Of a stretch of 64,000 bases of DNA, positions 26,097 to 34,676 are shown in pieces; positions within the stretch are counted from its first letter, which is position 1; each line of letters starts with the position of its first letter. The position numbers and the translations under genes are program-made. Below the pieces are notes generated by a model. It made no database searches and was not told the origin of the DNA. It saw nothing but the letters and a program-made list of their open reading frames with translations. Source of the stretch: Streptomyces sp. F63 (GTDB lineage: Bacteria; Actinomycetota; Actinomycetes; Streptomycetales; Streptomycetaceae); assembly GCF_018070345.1 (NCBI RefSeq), contig NZ_JAGPXX010000023.1:1-64000 (forward strand), written 5' to 3'.

Positions 26097-26329
26097 GCGC
26101 GGAGACCATCCACCGCCACGCCGACTGGGTGCTGCGCAGGGAGCCGGCCCCCGAGGCCCCGCCCGCCGTGTACGAGGTCGAGTGCACCAGCTGCACCCAT
26201 TCCTCCGGTGCCGCCGACGAGGCCGGCGCCGTCTACGAGTGGGCGGCCCGGCACGCCGCCCTGGGCCCCGGGCACACCGGTTTCCGGGAGATCGTCCACC
26301 GCTTCTGGCGGGCCTCGCCCACCTCCTGA
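26093..26329 (+). CDS. DUF7848-like small protein
   Basis: 78 residues. A CxxC (CTSC) near residue 32 sits in YEVECTSCTHSSGA, followed by a helix (AVYEWAARHAALGPGH) and FREIVHRFWRASP. The layout suggests a half zinc-knuckle plus helix. It overlaps the preceding gene by 4 nt. Such proteins accompany XRE/DUF397 genes in Streptomyces; function unknown. The family name is from memory. Confidence 0.75.
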   Translation: MSAETIHRHADWVLRREPAPEAPPAVYEVECTSCTHSSGAADEAGAVYEWAARHAALGPGHTGFREIVHRFWRASPTS

Positions 26330-26342
26330 CCTGCGTCCGGCC

Positions 26343-26367
26343 GTTACGACCGGTTCTCCCCGGGTAC
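26343..26367 (+). promoter_or_regulatory. Sigma-B-like promoter
   Basis: GTTA (26343-26346), a 15-bp spacer and GGGTAC (26362-26367) match the Streptomyces sigma-B pattern GNNT-N14-16-GGGTAC/T. It lies 41 bp before the ATG at 26408. Confidence 0.6.
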
Positions 26368-26407
26368 GCGGGTGGCAGCCCGCCCACCACGTGCCAGGAG
26401 GCGAACG

Positions 26408-26761
26408 ATGGACGACCGACAGCCCGATGCCGCTTCCCCGGACTCCGTGGAGGACCGGCAGCGCGCGGACGCGGAGCGGCGCGAGGAGCAGCACATCCGC
26501 CCCGAGGCGACGCCGGAGCAGGACGGCGCCGCGGCCCGGGGAGATCTCCCGATCGGCAAGGCCGACACGCCCAACGTCGCCGGCAGCGACGAACAGCAGC
26601 CGGAGATCGCCGAGGGGCCGGTGCCCGGCGTGCAGCCCGGCGAGAAGGAGCACGCGGCGTGGCGGCCGCCCGTCGCGGAGGACCCGCCGCCCCGGGGCGC
26701 CGCACCGGCCTCCGGCGACTACGAGGCGGTCCGCCGCCAGAAGAAGGAGGGCGGCCCCTGA
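26408..26761 (+). CDS. Hydrophilic, probably disordered stress-type protein, 117 aa
   Basis: 117 residues, highly charged, rich in Asp, Glu, Arg, Pro and Gln, with no Cys, little hydrophobic content and no repeats of note. It begins MDDRQPDAASPDSVEDRQRA. AGGAGG precedes the ATG. A sigma-B-like promoter 41 bp upstream suggests osmotic or general stress control. No family recognised; hydrophilin-like character is inference from composition. Confidence 0.7.
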   Translation: MDDRQPDAASPDSVEDRQRADAERREEQHIRPEATPEQDGAAARGDLPIGKADTPNVAGSDEQQPEIAEGPVPGVQPGEKEHAAWRPPVAEDPPPRGAAPASGDYEAVRRQKKEGGP

Positions 26762-27073
26762 CCGCCGCCCTCCCCGCCCTCCCCGCGCTCCCCCCGGGGC
26801 CCGCCGTGCACGGCACGGCGGGCCCCGGACGCCGTCGTGCCCCGGGAGGGACCGGCCGTACCGCCCCGCGCCCGCCCGTCCCCGCGCCGCCCGCCGGCCT
26901 GCCGGAACACCGCGCCCCGCGGATCGGCCCCCGCCGTTCCCCCGAGCGGACGCACTTCCCGCCGCGTCCGCCGGGTCGCCGCCGCCCGGAGCCTCCTCCG
27001 GGTCAGGATCGTGCGGTCCGTCACGGCCGTCCGCCCCCGGACGTCCGCCCAGAACCGGGCATCAGGAGGCGTC
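26762..27073. other. 312-bp intergenic region
   Basis: Between the hydrophilic protein and the HypX-like gene. Early part has short inverted GC runs (GGGGCCCGCC/GGCGGGCCCC near 26796-26827) that could terminate transcription. No gene or clear promoter consensus seen. Confidence 0.5.
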
Positions 27074-28795
27074 ATGAAGATTCTGCTGGTCGCGAGCGCG
27101 TTCAACAGCCTGGCGCAGAGGCTGTTCACCGAGCTCCTGGAACAGGGCCACACGGTGGAACGGCTGGCACCCGACGGTGACGAAGCCGTACGCCGCGCCG
27201 TGCGCCGCTGCGCCCCCCAGCTCGTCATCGCGCCGGACCCGGCCCCGCCGCTCCCCGAAGACATCCGCTCCGCCCACACCTGCCTGCTCGTCCGCACCGC
27301 GCCGCCGGGCGACCTCGGTCCGTCCCCGCTGGACTGGGCGCTGCGGGAAGGCGCCGACCGGTGGGGCGTCACCGTTCTGCAGGCGGCGGGGGAGCCGGAC
27401 GAGGGCGACATCTGGGCCTCGGTCCCCTGCGAGGTCCCCGCGGCCGGCAAGGGGGACTTCCTGCGCGGTGAGATCGCCGACGCGGCCGCCGAGGCGGTGC
27501 TGCTCGCCGTCGCGAGATGGGCCTCGGGAACGCACCGCCCCGTACCGCAGGCGTCCCTGGAGACCCGGGTCGTCCGCCGTCCCCCCTTCACGCAGGAACT
27601 CCGCCGCATCGACTGGGAGCGGGACTCCACCGCCACCGTGCTCGCCAAACTGCGCGGCGCGGACTCCCGCCCCGGCGTCCTGGACGAACTCCTGGGCGGC
27701 GAGTGGTTCCTGCACGGCGGCCACCCCGAGGACCGGCTCGCCGGCCGCCCCGGCCATCTGCTCGCCACCCGCGCCGGCGCCATCTGCCGCGCCACCACCG
27801 ACGGTGCCGTGTGGATCCCCGAACTCCGTCCCAAGCGGCGGCCCGGCGCACCGGCGGCCGTCCGGCGCCCCGCCACCCTGGCGCTCGGCGGCTTCCTCCC
27901 GGACCTCCCCGAGGTCCACGCGCCGCTGCGGCTCCCCGCCCAGCGCCGCACCTGGACCGACATCCAGTACGCGGAGCGCGGCCCGGTCGGCCACCTGCGG
28001 TTCTCCTTCCCGGGCGGCGCGATGAGCACCTCCCACTGCCGGCGGCTCCTCGCCGCCTTCCGCTTCGCCCGCAACCGCCCCACCTCCGTCATCGTCCTCG
28101 GCGGCGCCCGGGACTTCTTCTCCACCGGCCTGCACCTCCACGTCATCGAGGGCGCGGACGACCCGGCGAAGGAGTCCTGGGCCAATCTCACCGCGCTCAA
28201 CGACCTGGTGGAGGCCGTGCTCACCACCACCGACCGGCTGGTGGTGGCCGCCGTCGGCGGCAATGCCGCGGCGGGCGGCGCGATGCTGGCCCTGGCGGCC
28301 GACGAGGTGTGGTGCCGCTCCGGCTCGGTCCTCAACCCGCACTACGGGCGCATGGGGCTCCACGGCTCCGCGTTCTGGACGTACACCCTGCCCCGGCGGG
28401 CCGGCGCCGACCGCGCCGCCGCCCTCATGGCCGAGGGCCTGCCGGTCGGCGCGGCCGGGGCCCGGCGGACGGGGCTCGCCGACCGCGTCCTGGACTGCGC
28501 GCCGAAGGAGTTCGGCGGTGAAGTGGTCCGGATGGCGGCCGAGCTGGCCGGCGACCCGGGGCTGAGCGCGCGGATCGCCGACAAGAAGCCCGCCCGGGAA
28601 CGCGCCGAGGAGATCCGGCCACTGCGCGCCCACCGGGAGGAGGAGCAGGAGCGGATGCGCCGCGCCTTCTTCTCCGACACCGACCCGTACCACGCGCTGC
28701 GCGCCGCCTTCGTCCGTCCCGGTCCCGCCGCGCTCACCCCGGCGGGGCGCGCCGAGATCCCCGCTCCGCCGGTGAAAGACATGACATGCGCGTAA
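27074..28795 (+). CDS. HypX/HoxX-like protein: formyltransferase-like plus enoyl-CoA hydratase domains
   Basis: 573 residues. The N-terminal third resembles the formyl-tetrahydrofolate-binding domain of HypX (GDLGPSPLDWALREGADRWG, then DEGDIWASVP). The C-terminal half is a crotonase: GAMSTSHCRRLLAAFRF, ARDFFSTGLHLHVIEG, the oxyanion segment VGGNAAAGGAMLALAADEVW, then NPHYGRMGLHGSAFWTY. HypX makes CO for NiFe-hydrogenase assembly from a formyl donor. Here the motif I recall as HPGPxGDRGPSSLDW in HypX reads RTAPPGDLGPSPLDW, so the expected catalytic His is absent. No hydrogenase gene is in the window. It overlaps the radical SAM gene by 10 nt. CAGGAGG precedes the ATG. Confidence 0.82.
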   Translation: MKILLVASAFNSLAQRLFTELLEQGHTVERLAPDGDEAVRRAVRRCAPQLVIAPDPAPPLPEDIRSAHTCLLVRTAPPGDLGPSPLDWALREGADRWGVTVLQAAGEPDEGDIWASVPCEVPAAGKGDFLRGEIADAAAEAVLLAVARWASGTHRPVPQASLETRVVRRPPFTQELRRIDWERDSTATVLAKLRGADSRPGVLDELLGGEWFLHGGHPEDRLAGRPGHLLATRAGAICRATTDGAVWIPELRPKRRPGAPAAVRRPATLALGGFLPDLPEVHAPLRLPAQRRTWTDIQYAERGPVGHLRFSFPGGAMSTSHCRRLLAAFRFARNRPTSVIVLGGARDFFSTGLHLHVIEGADDPAKESWANLTALNDLVEAVLTTTDRLVVAAVGGNAAAGGAMLALAADEVWCRSGSVLNPHYGRMGLHGSAFWTYTLPRRAGADRAAALMAEGLPVGAAGARRTGLADRVLDCAPKEFGGEVVRMAAELAGDPGLSARIADKKPARERAEEIRPLRAHREEEQERMRRAFFSDTDPYHALRAAFVRPGPAALTPAGRAEIPAPPVKDMTCA

Positions 28796-30339
28796 TGCTC
28801 GTCCACCCGAGCGCCCTGATGTACTCGGAGCTCTTCCTGCGGCTGGAGCCGCTCGGGCTCGAACGGGTCGCCGCCGCGATCCGCGACGCCGGGCACGAGG
28901 TGCGCGTCGTGGACCTCCAGGTGCTCTCCCGCGACCTGCTCGACCGCGAACTGGTCTCCTACGCGCCCGAGGTCCTCGGCATCGGCCTGAACTACCTCGC
29001 CAACATCCCCGAGGCCATCGAGATCGCGCGGATGACCAAGACGGTGCTCCCGCACTGCTTCGTCTTCTTCGGCGGGCACAGCGTCTCGTTCATCGCCGGC
29101 CACGTGCTGGAGCAGGCGGACGGAGCCGTCGACGCCGTCGTGCGCGGGGAGGGCGAACCGGCCATGGCCCCGCTCATGGCCGCCGTCCGCGACGGCGGGC
29201 TGACGAGCGTGCCGGGCCTCGTCTCCACCGCGGGACGCGGCCCGGCACCACAGCTCCTCGACAGCCTCGACGAGCCCCGCCCGGCCCGGGACCTGATGCG
29301 GAACCGGAGCCGGTACTTCATCGGCGAGCTCGATCCCTGTGCCTCCATCGAGTTCACCCGCGGCTGCCCCTGGGACTGCTCCTTCTGCTCCGCCTGGACC
29401 TTCTACGGGCGCAGCTACCGCAAGGCGTCCCCCGAGGGCGCGGCCGAGGAGATGGCCTCCATCCGGGAGCCGAACGTCTTCATCGTCGACGACGTCGCCT
29501 TCATCCGCCCCGAGCACGGCGACGCCATCGCGGCCCAGCTCGAACGCCGCCGGGTCCGCAAGCGCTACTACCTGGAGACCCGCAGCGATGTCCTGCTGCG
29601 CAACGAGGAGGTCTTCGCTCGCTGGCGGCGGCTGGGACTGAAGTACATGTTCCTCGGCATGGAGGCGATCGACGCCGAGGGGCTGGACCTCTACCGCAAG
29701 CGCGTCAGCCCCGACGACAACTTCCGCGCCCTGGAGCGGGCCCGCAAGCTCGGCATCACCGTGGCCATCAACCTCATCGTGGACCCCGCCTGGGACGCCG
29801 AACGCTTCCGCGTGGTACGGGAGTTCGCGCTGTCCGTGCCGGAGATCGTGCACCTCACCGTGATGACCCCGTACCCCGGCACCGAGGTGTGGCACACCGA
29901 GGCGCGGCAGCTCACCACCCGCGACTACCGGCTCTTCGACATCCAGCACGCCGTCGTCCCCACCACCCTCCCGCTGGACGCCTTCTACCGCGAACTCGTC
30001 CGCACCCAGGCCGTCATCAACCGCAAGCACCTCGGCCTGCGCACGGCGCTCGGCGCGCTGGGCGTCCTCGGCCGCAACCTCGCCCGCGGCCAGACCAACT
30101 TCGCCCGCATGCTGTGGAAGTTCGGCAAGGTCTACAACGCCGACCGCCAACTCGCCGACCACGCCCGCCCGGTCCGCTACCACCTGCCGCTGCCGGAGCG
30201 CCGCACCACCACGCCCGGGCGGCGTGAACTCTACGTCCACACCCGGCCCGTACGGACCCGCACGGCGGAGGACGCCGCCCCCGCCGAACGGGACGGCACC
30301 GCGCCGGCCGGGACGGACGGCAGCGCCCCGGCCGGCTGA
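28786..30339 (+). CDS. B12-binding-domain radical SAM protein, HpnR-like (hopanoid C-3 methylase family)
   Basis: 517 residues. Residues 1-135 form a cobalamin-binding domain (VHPSALMYSELFLRLEPLGL at the start, FFGGHSV near 94-100). The radical SAM core has Cys194, Cys198 and Cys201 in GCPWDCSFCSAW. The opening closely resembles what I recall of HpnR, which methylates hopanoids at C-3 using SAM and cobalamin. Another class B methylase is possible. The C-terminal 100 residues are helical, then a disordered Thr/Ala tail. The 10-nt overlap with the HypX-like gene means coupled translation. No hopanoid cyclase is in the window. Confidence 0.82.
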   Translation: MRVMLVHPSALMYSELFLRLEPLGLERVAAAIRDAGHEVRVVDLQVLSRDLLDRELVSYAPEVLGIGLNYLANIPEAIEIARMTKTVLPHCFVFFGGHSVSFIAGHVLEQADGAVDAVVRGEGEPAMAPLMAAVRDGGLTSVPGLVSTAGRGPAPQLLDSLDEPRPARDLMRNRSRYFIGELDPCASIEFTRGCPWDCSFCSAWTFYGRSYRKASPEGAAEEMASIREPNVFIVDDVAFIRPEHGDAIAAQLERRRVRKRYYLETRSDVLLRNEEVFARWRRLGLKYMFLGMEAIDAEGLDLYRKRVSPDDNFRALERARKLGITVAINLIVDPAWDAERFRVVREFALSVPEIVHLTVMTPYPGTEVWHTEARQLTTRDYRLFDIQHAVVPTTLPLDAFYRELVRTQAVINRKHLGLRTALGALGVLGRNLARGQTNFARMLWKFGKVYNADRQLADHARPVRYHLPLPERRTTTPGRRELYVHTRPVRTRTAEDAAPAERDGTAPAGTDGSAPAG

Positions 30340-30381
30340 ACGGCGCCAGGCCTCCGGCCTCCCGGTGTTCCCCGCACGGGC

Positions 30382-30406
30382 GTTAGGCCCCGGCGGGCCT
30401 GGGTAC
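30382..30406 (+). promoter_or_regulatory. Sigma-B-like promoter of the hemerythrin operon
   Basis: GTTA (30382-30385), 15-bp spacer, GGGTAC (30401-30406); 71 bp ahead of the ATG at 30477. It matches the same pattern as the site at 26343. Confidence 0.6.
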
Positions 30407-30476
30407 GCGGAGCGGACCCGGCACCGGCCGGGAACGCGAGACGACCGCGTGATGACAGCCAGAAGGAGAGACCGGT

Positions 30477-31040
30477 ATGGGACACGGCGGGAACGTCATC
30501 GACGAACTGACCACCGACCACCGCGAGGCCGACGAGATCTTCGGCCGGATCGAGGCACTGCCCCCGGGCGACGCCCGGCGCAAGGAGCTCGCCGACGAGG
30601 CCGTCATCGAGCTGGTCCGGCACTCCGTCGCCGAGGAGATGCACCTCTACCCCGCGGTGCGCCAGTACCTGCCGGACGGCGACTCCATCGCCGACAAGGA
30701 GATCGAGGACCACTCCTCCGCCGAGCGGACCATGAAGCAGCTGGAGAGCCTGGAGGCGGACGACCCCGACTTCGACCGCCTCGTCACCACCCTGATGCGG
30801 GAGATCCGCCTGCACGTCGAGGACGAGGAGACCACCCTTTTCCCCCGGCTGCGCGCGGCCGCGGACGCCGAGGAGCTGGACCGGCTCGGCGAGAAGGTCC
30901 GCCAGGCCAAGCAGACCGCCCCCACCCGGCCGCACCCGTCCGCCCCGTCCACACCCCCCGCCAACAAGCTGCTCGCCCCGGGGACGGGACTCGTCGACCG
31001 CGCCCGTGACGCCCTCACCGGACGCGGCAAGAGCAGCTGA
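30477..31040 (+). CDS. Hemerythrin HHE domain protein
   Basis: 187 residues. The HHE four-helix bundle spans about 1-140 with the expected His/Glu ligands: LTTDHREADEIF, RHSVAEEMHLYPAV, IEDHSSAE and HVEDEETTLFPRL. These bind a di-iron centre that senses or carries oxygen or reacts with NO or peroxide. A disordered Pro/Thr linker and short amphipathic tail follow. AGAAGGAGAG precedes the ATG. It is first in an operon with the TPP enzyme (39 bp away) and the GH15 protein, behind a sigma-B-like promoter. Confidence 0.92.
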   Translation: MGHGGNVIDELTTDHREADEIFGRIEALPPGDARRKELADEAVIELVRHSVAEEMHLYPAVRQYLPDGDSIADKEIEDHSSAERTMKQLESLEADDPDFDRLVTTLMREIRLHVEDEETTLFPRLRAAADAEELDRLGEKVRQAKQTAPTRPHPSAPSTPPANKLLAPGTGLVDRARDALTGRGKSS

Positions 31041-31079
31041 CCCTCCCTCGCGGCCCGCCGCCAGACCACAGGAGAACCG

Positions 31080-32882
31080 ATGAGCCAGGTCGCCGACTAC
31101 GTACTCAACCGACTGACCGAATGGGGTGTCCAGCGGGTCTACGGCTATCCCGGCGACGGGATCAACGGCCTGCTCGGCGCCTTCGACCGCGCCGAGGGAG
31201 AACCGGAGTTCATCCAGACCCGGCACGAGGAGATGGCCGCGTTCATGGCCGTCGGCCACGCCAAGTTCACCGGCGAGGTCGGCTGCTGCGCGGCCACCTC
31301 CGGTCCGGGGGCCATCCACCTGCTGAACGGCCTGTACGACGCCAAGCTCGACCACAAACCGGTGGTCGCGATCGTCGGCCAGCAGAAGACCCTCTGCCTC
31401 GGCTCCCACTACCAGCAGGAGATCGCCCTCGAACAGCTCTTCGCGGACGTCTCCGAGTACTGCCAGATGGTGGTGCACCCCGGGCAGGCCCGGCACGTCC
31501 TCGACCGGGCCTTCAAGACCGCCCTCACCACCCGCGGCGTCGCCACGGTCATCATCCCCGAGGACATCCAGGAGGCCGACGCCCAGCCCTCGCCGCCCAA
31601 GGCGCACGGCTCGGTCTTCTCCAGCGTCGGCTGGAGCCCGTCCCGGATGCTGCCCGACGAGGACGAACTGCGCCGCGCCGCCGCCGTCCTCAACGAGGGC
31701 GAGAAGGTGGCGATGCTGATCGGGCAGGGCGCGGCCGGCGCCGAGGGCGAGGTGACCGAGACCGCCGAACTCCTCGGCGCGGGGGTCGCCAAGGCGCTGC
31801 TGGGCCGGGACGTCCTCCCCGACGACCTGCCCTGGGTCACCGGCCCCATCGGCCTGCTCGGCAGCAAGGCCAGCGACGAGATGATCCAGAACTGCGACAC
31901 CCTGCTGATGGTCGGCAGCAGCTTCCCCTACTCGGAGTGGCTGCCCGACGAGGGACAGGCCCGCGGGGTGGAGATCGACATCGACGGGCGCATGATCGGC
32001 ATCCGCTACCCGATGGAGGCCCACCTCGTCGGCGACGCCAAGGAGACCCTCCGGGCCCTCATTCCGCTGCTCAAGCGGAAGGAGAACCGGGACTGGCGGG
32101 CGGAGATCGAGAAGAACGTCCGGGAGTGGAACCGGATCTGCGACAAGCGCGCCGGACAGCACTTCGACGGCACCATCAACCCGCAGGCCGTCGCCGGCGA
32201 ACTGTCCCCCCGGCTCCCGGACAACGCCATCGTCACCGCGGACTCCGGGTCGGGAACCAACTGGTGGGCCCGTCACCTGAGGCTGCGCGACGGCATGCGC
32301 GCCTCGCTCTCCGGAACCCTCGCCACCATGGGGCCCGGGGTGCCGTACGCGATCGCCGCCCGCTTCGCCCACCCGGACCGGCCGGTGATCGCCTTCGTCG
32401 GGGACGGCGCGTTCCAGATGAACGGCATGAACGAGATGATCACCGTCAAGCGCTATCTGGACCGGCTCGCGGGCGGCCCGCCGTTCGTCTTCTGCGTCTT
32501 CAACAACCAGGACCTCAACCAGGTCACCTGGGAACAGCGGGCCATGGGCGGGGACCCCAAGTACCCCGGCTCCCAGACCCTCCCGGACGTGCCCTACGCG
32601 GCCTACGCCGAACTCCTCGGCCTGCGCGGCATCCGCTGCGAGTCACCGAAGAAGATCGGCAGCGCCTGGGACGAGGCGCTCTCCGCGGGCGGCCCCGTCG
32701 TGCTGGAGTTCAAGGTCGACGCGGAGATCGCGCCGATCCCGCCGCACATCATGCTCGAACAGGGCAAGAAGGCGGCGGAGGCCGCCGTCCACGACCCCGA
32801 GCGGACCGGCATCGTCAGGCGCGGCGTACGGCAGAAGCTCACCGAGTACGCGGAGCGGCTGCCGGGGCGGGACGGCGGATGA
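31080..32882 (+). CDS. Thiamine-pyrophosphate enzyme, pyruvate oxidase / PoxB-like
   Basis: 600 residues with the three domains of the acetolactate synthase/pyruvate oxidase family. The N-terminal Pyr domain has YGYPGDGINGLLGAF and the essential Glu in QTRHEEMAAFMA. The central domain is near 190-330. The C-terminal PP domain has the TPP/Mg motif VGDGAFQMNGMNEMIT ending in NNQDLN. Decarboxylation of a 2-oxoacid such as pyruvate is expected; oxidase or synthase activity cannot be told apart by eye. ACAGGAG precedes the ATG. It lies 39 bp after the hemerythrin gene and 10 bp before the GH15 gene. Confidence 0.9.
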   Translation: MSQVADYVLNRLTEWGVQRVYGYPGDGINGLLGAFDRAEGEPEFIQTRHEEMAAFMAVGHAKFTGEVGCCAATSGPGAIHLLNGLYDAKLDHKPVVAIVGQQKTLCLGSHYQQEIALEQLFADVSEYCQMVVHPGQARHVLDRAFKTALTTRGVATVIIPEDIQEADAQPSPPKAHGSVFSSVGWSPSRMLPDEDELRRAAAVLNEGEKVAMLIGQGAAGAEGEVTETAELLGAGVAKALLGRDVLPDDLPWVTGPIGLLGSKASDEMIQNCDTLLMVGSSFPYSEWLPDEGQARGVEIDIDGRMIGIRYPMEAHLVGDAKETLRALIPLLKRKENRDWRAEIEKNVREWNRICDKRAGQHFDGTINPQAVAGELSPRLPDNAIVTADSGSGTNWWARHLRLRDGMRASLSGTLATMGPGVPYAIAARFAHPDRPVIAFVGDGAFQMNGMNEMITVKRYLDRLAGGPPFVFCVFNNQDLNQVTWEQRAMGGDPKYPGSQTLPDVPYAAYAELLGLRGIRCESPKKIGSAWDEALSAGGPVVLEFKVDAEIAPIPPHIMLEQGKKAAEAAVHDPERTGIVRRGVRQKLTEYAERLPGRDGG

Positions 32883-32892
32883 CGGGAGACCC

Positions 32893-34635
32893 GTGACGGA
32901 GACCGGCGCGCCCTGGGTGCTGCGGGAGTACGCCCTGCTCGCGGACGGCGAGCGGGGCGCCCTCATCGGCCCCCGCGGCGACATCGCCTGGATGTGCGCG
33001 CCTCGCTGGCACAGCGACGCGGTGTTCTCCGGACTGATGGGCGGCCCCGGCGGATTCGCCGTCACCCCGGAGGACCCGTGGAACGTCTGGGGGGGCTCCT
33101 ACGAGGACGGCACCCTGATCCGCGTCAGCCGGTGGGTGCAGAGCGGCGGCGTGATCACCGAGTGCCGCGAGGCGCTGGCCATGCCGGCCGAGCCGGGGCG
33201 GGCCGTCCTGCTGCGCCGGATCCGGGCCGTCAGCGGCGATGCCCGGGTCCGCGTCCGGCTCGACGTCCGGGCCGGGTTCGGCACCCACCCGATGCGCGAC
33301 GCGCGTCTCCGGGCGGGGGAGTGGCACGCCCGCAGCGGACCGCTCCGGCTGCGGCTGTCCGGCGTGCCGGACGCCGCGCCGGAGCCCGGCGGAGCCCTCA
33401 TGACCCGGATCACCGTTCCGGAGGGCGGCACCCACGACCTCGTCCTGGAACTCGCCGAATCCGAGCCCGGGCCGGCACCGGACCCCGGCCGGCTGTGGGC
33501 GGACACCGAGGCCGAGTGGGCCCGCTCCGTCCCGGACTGCGAGGACACCGCCGCCCCCCGCGACGCCCGGCACGCGTACGCCGTGCTGCACGGTCTCACC
33601 AGCGCGTCGGGGGGCATGGTGGCGGCCGCGACGGCCTCCCTCCCGGAACGCGCCGAGAGCGGCCGCAACTACGACTACCGGTACGCCTGGATCCGCGACC
33701 AGTGCTACGCGGGCATCGCGATCGCCGGACACGGGGCGGGGCCGTCCGCCGACCGGCACGTGCGGTTCATCACGGAACGCGTCCTCGCCGACGGCCCCGG
33801 CCTGCGCCCGGCCTATGCCGTGGACGGGGGGCCGGTCCCCGCCGAGCGCACCCTGCCGCTGCGCGGCTATCCGGGCGGGGGCCGCCGCGTGGGCAACAGC
33901 GCCGGCCACCAGTTCCAGCTCGACGTCTTCGGCGAGGCCCTGGACCTGCTGGCGGCCGCGGCGCGCCACGGCCGGCTGGACCGGGACGGCGTGCGCGCCG
34001 TGGAGATCGCCGTACGGTCCGTCGAGGAGCACTGGCAGCGGCCGGACAGCGGCATCTGGGAGCTGGAAACGGCCTGGTGGACCCACTCCCGGCTGGCCGC
34101 CGTCATGGGGCTGCGCGCCGCCGCGCGGGAGCTCCGGCACCCGGCCGCCCCCCGCTGGAGGGACCTGGCCGATGCCATCCTGCGCGAGACCGAGCGCCGC
34201 TGCCGGCGCCCCTCCGGCGGCTGGCGGCGCACGGCGGAGGACCCCCGGCCCGACGCCGCGCTGCTGCGCCCGCTGGTCCGGGGCGACTGGCCGGCGGACG
34301 ATCCGGGCCTCGCCCCGACCCGCCGGGAGGTGGAGCGGCAGCTGACCCGGGACGGCTACGTCTTCCGCTTCCGCCACGGGGAGCGGCCGCTCGGGCAGGC
34401 CGAGGGCGCCTTCCTGCTCTGCGGTTTCCTGATGTCGGGGGCCTGCCTGGCCGACGGGCGGCCGGCCGAGGCCGCCCGCTGGTTCGAGCGGAGCCGCGCA
34501 GCCTGCGGTCCGGCGGGCCTCTTCGCCGAGGAGTACGACGTCACCCAGCGCCAGTTGCGCGGCAATCTGCCCCAGGCGTTCGTGCACGCCCTGTTCCTGG
34601 AGACGGCGGTCAAGCTGGCGCAGCACGGCGGCTGA
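32893..34635 (+). CDS. Glycoside hydrolase family 15-like protein (glucoamylase/trehalase type)
   Basis: 580 residues. An N-terminal beta-rich region begins LREYALLADGERGALIGPRG and IAWMCAPRW. The (alpha/alpha)6 catalytic region has SGRNYDYRYAWIRDQCYA, which carries the substrate-binding Arg-Asp, the segment GIWELETAWWTHSR, and near the end FAEEYDV, which supplies the second acid Glu. GH15 proteins cut alpha-1,4 glucans or trehalose. No signal peptide, so cytosolic. The GTG start follows the TPP-enzyme stop by 10 bp with GGGAG upstream, making it part of that operon. Confidence 0.9.
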   Translation: MTETGAPWVLREYALLADGERGALIGPRGDIAWMCAPRWHSDAVFSGLMGGPGGFAVTPEDPWNVWGGSYEDGTLIRVSRWVQSGGVITECREALAMPAEPGRAVLLRRIRAVSGDARVRVRLDVRAGFGTHPMRDARLRAGEWHARSGPLRLRLSGVPDAAPEPGGALMTRITVPEGGTHDLVLELAESEPGPAPDPGRLWADTEAEWARSVPDCEDTAAPRDARHAYAVLHGLTSASGGMVAAATASLPERAESGRNYDYRYAWIRDQCYAGIAIAGHGAGPSADRHVRFITERVLADGPGLRPAYAVDGGPVPAERTLPLRGYPGGGRRVGNSAGHQFQLDVFGEALDLLAAAARHGRLDRDGVRAVEIAVRSVEEHWQRPDSGIWELETAWWTHSRLAAVMGLRAAARELRHPAAPRWRDLADAILRETERRCRRPSGGWRRTAEDPRPDAALLRPLVRGDWPADDPGLAPTRREVERQLTRDGYVFRFRHGERPLGQAEGAFLLCGFLMSGACLADGRPAEAARWFERSRAACGPAGLFAEEYDVTQRQLRGNLPQAFVHALFLETAVKLAQHGG

Positions 34636-34676
34636 CGGCCGGGTGGGTACGGCCGGTGGTTTCCCCGCCCGCCGTC

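Noticed and set aside
27074..28795. HypX as evidence of a local hydrogenase cluster
   Set aside because: No hydrogenase structural or Hyp genes lie in the window, and the formyltransferase motif looks altered.
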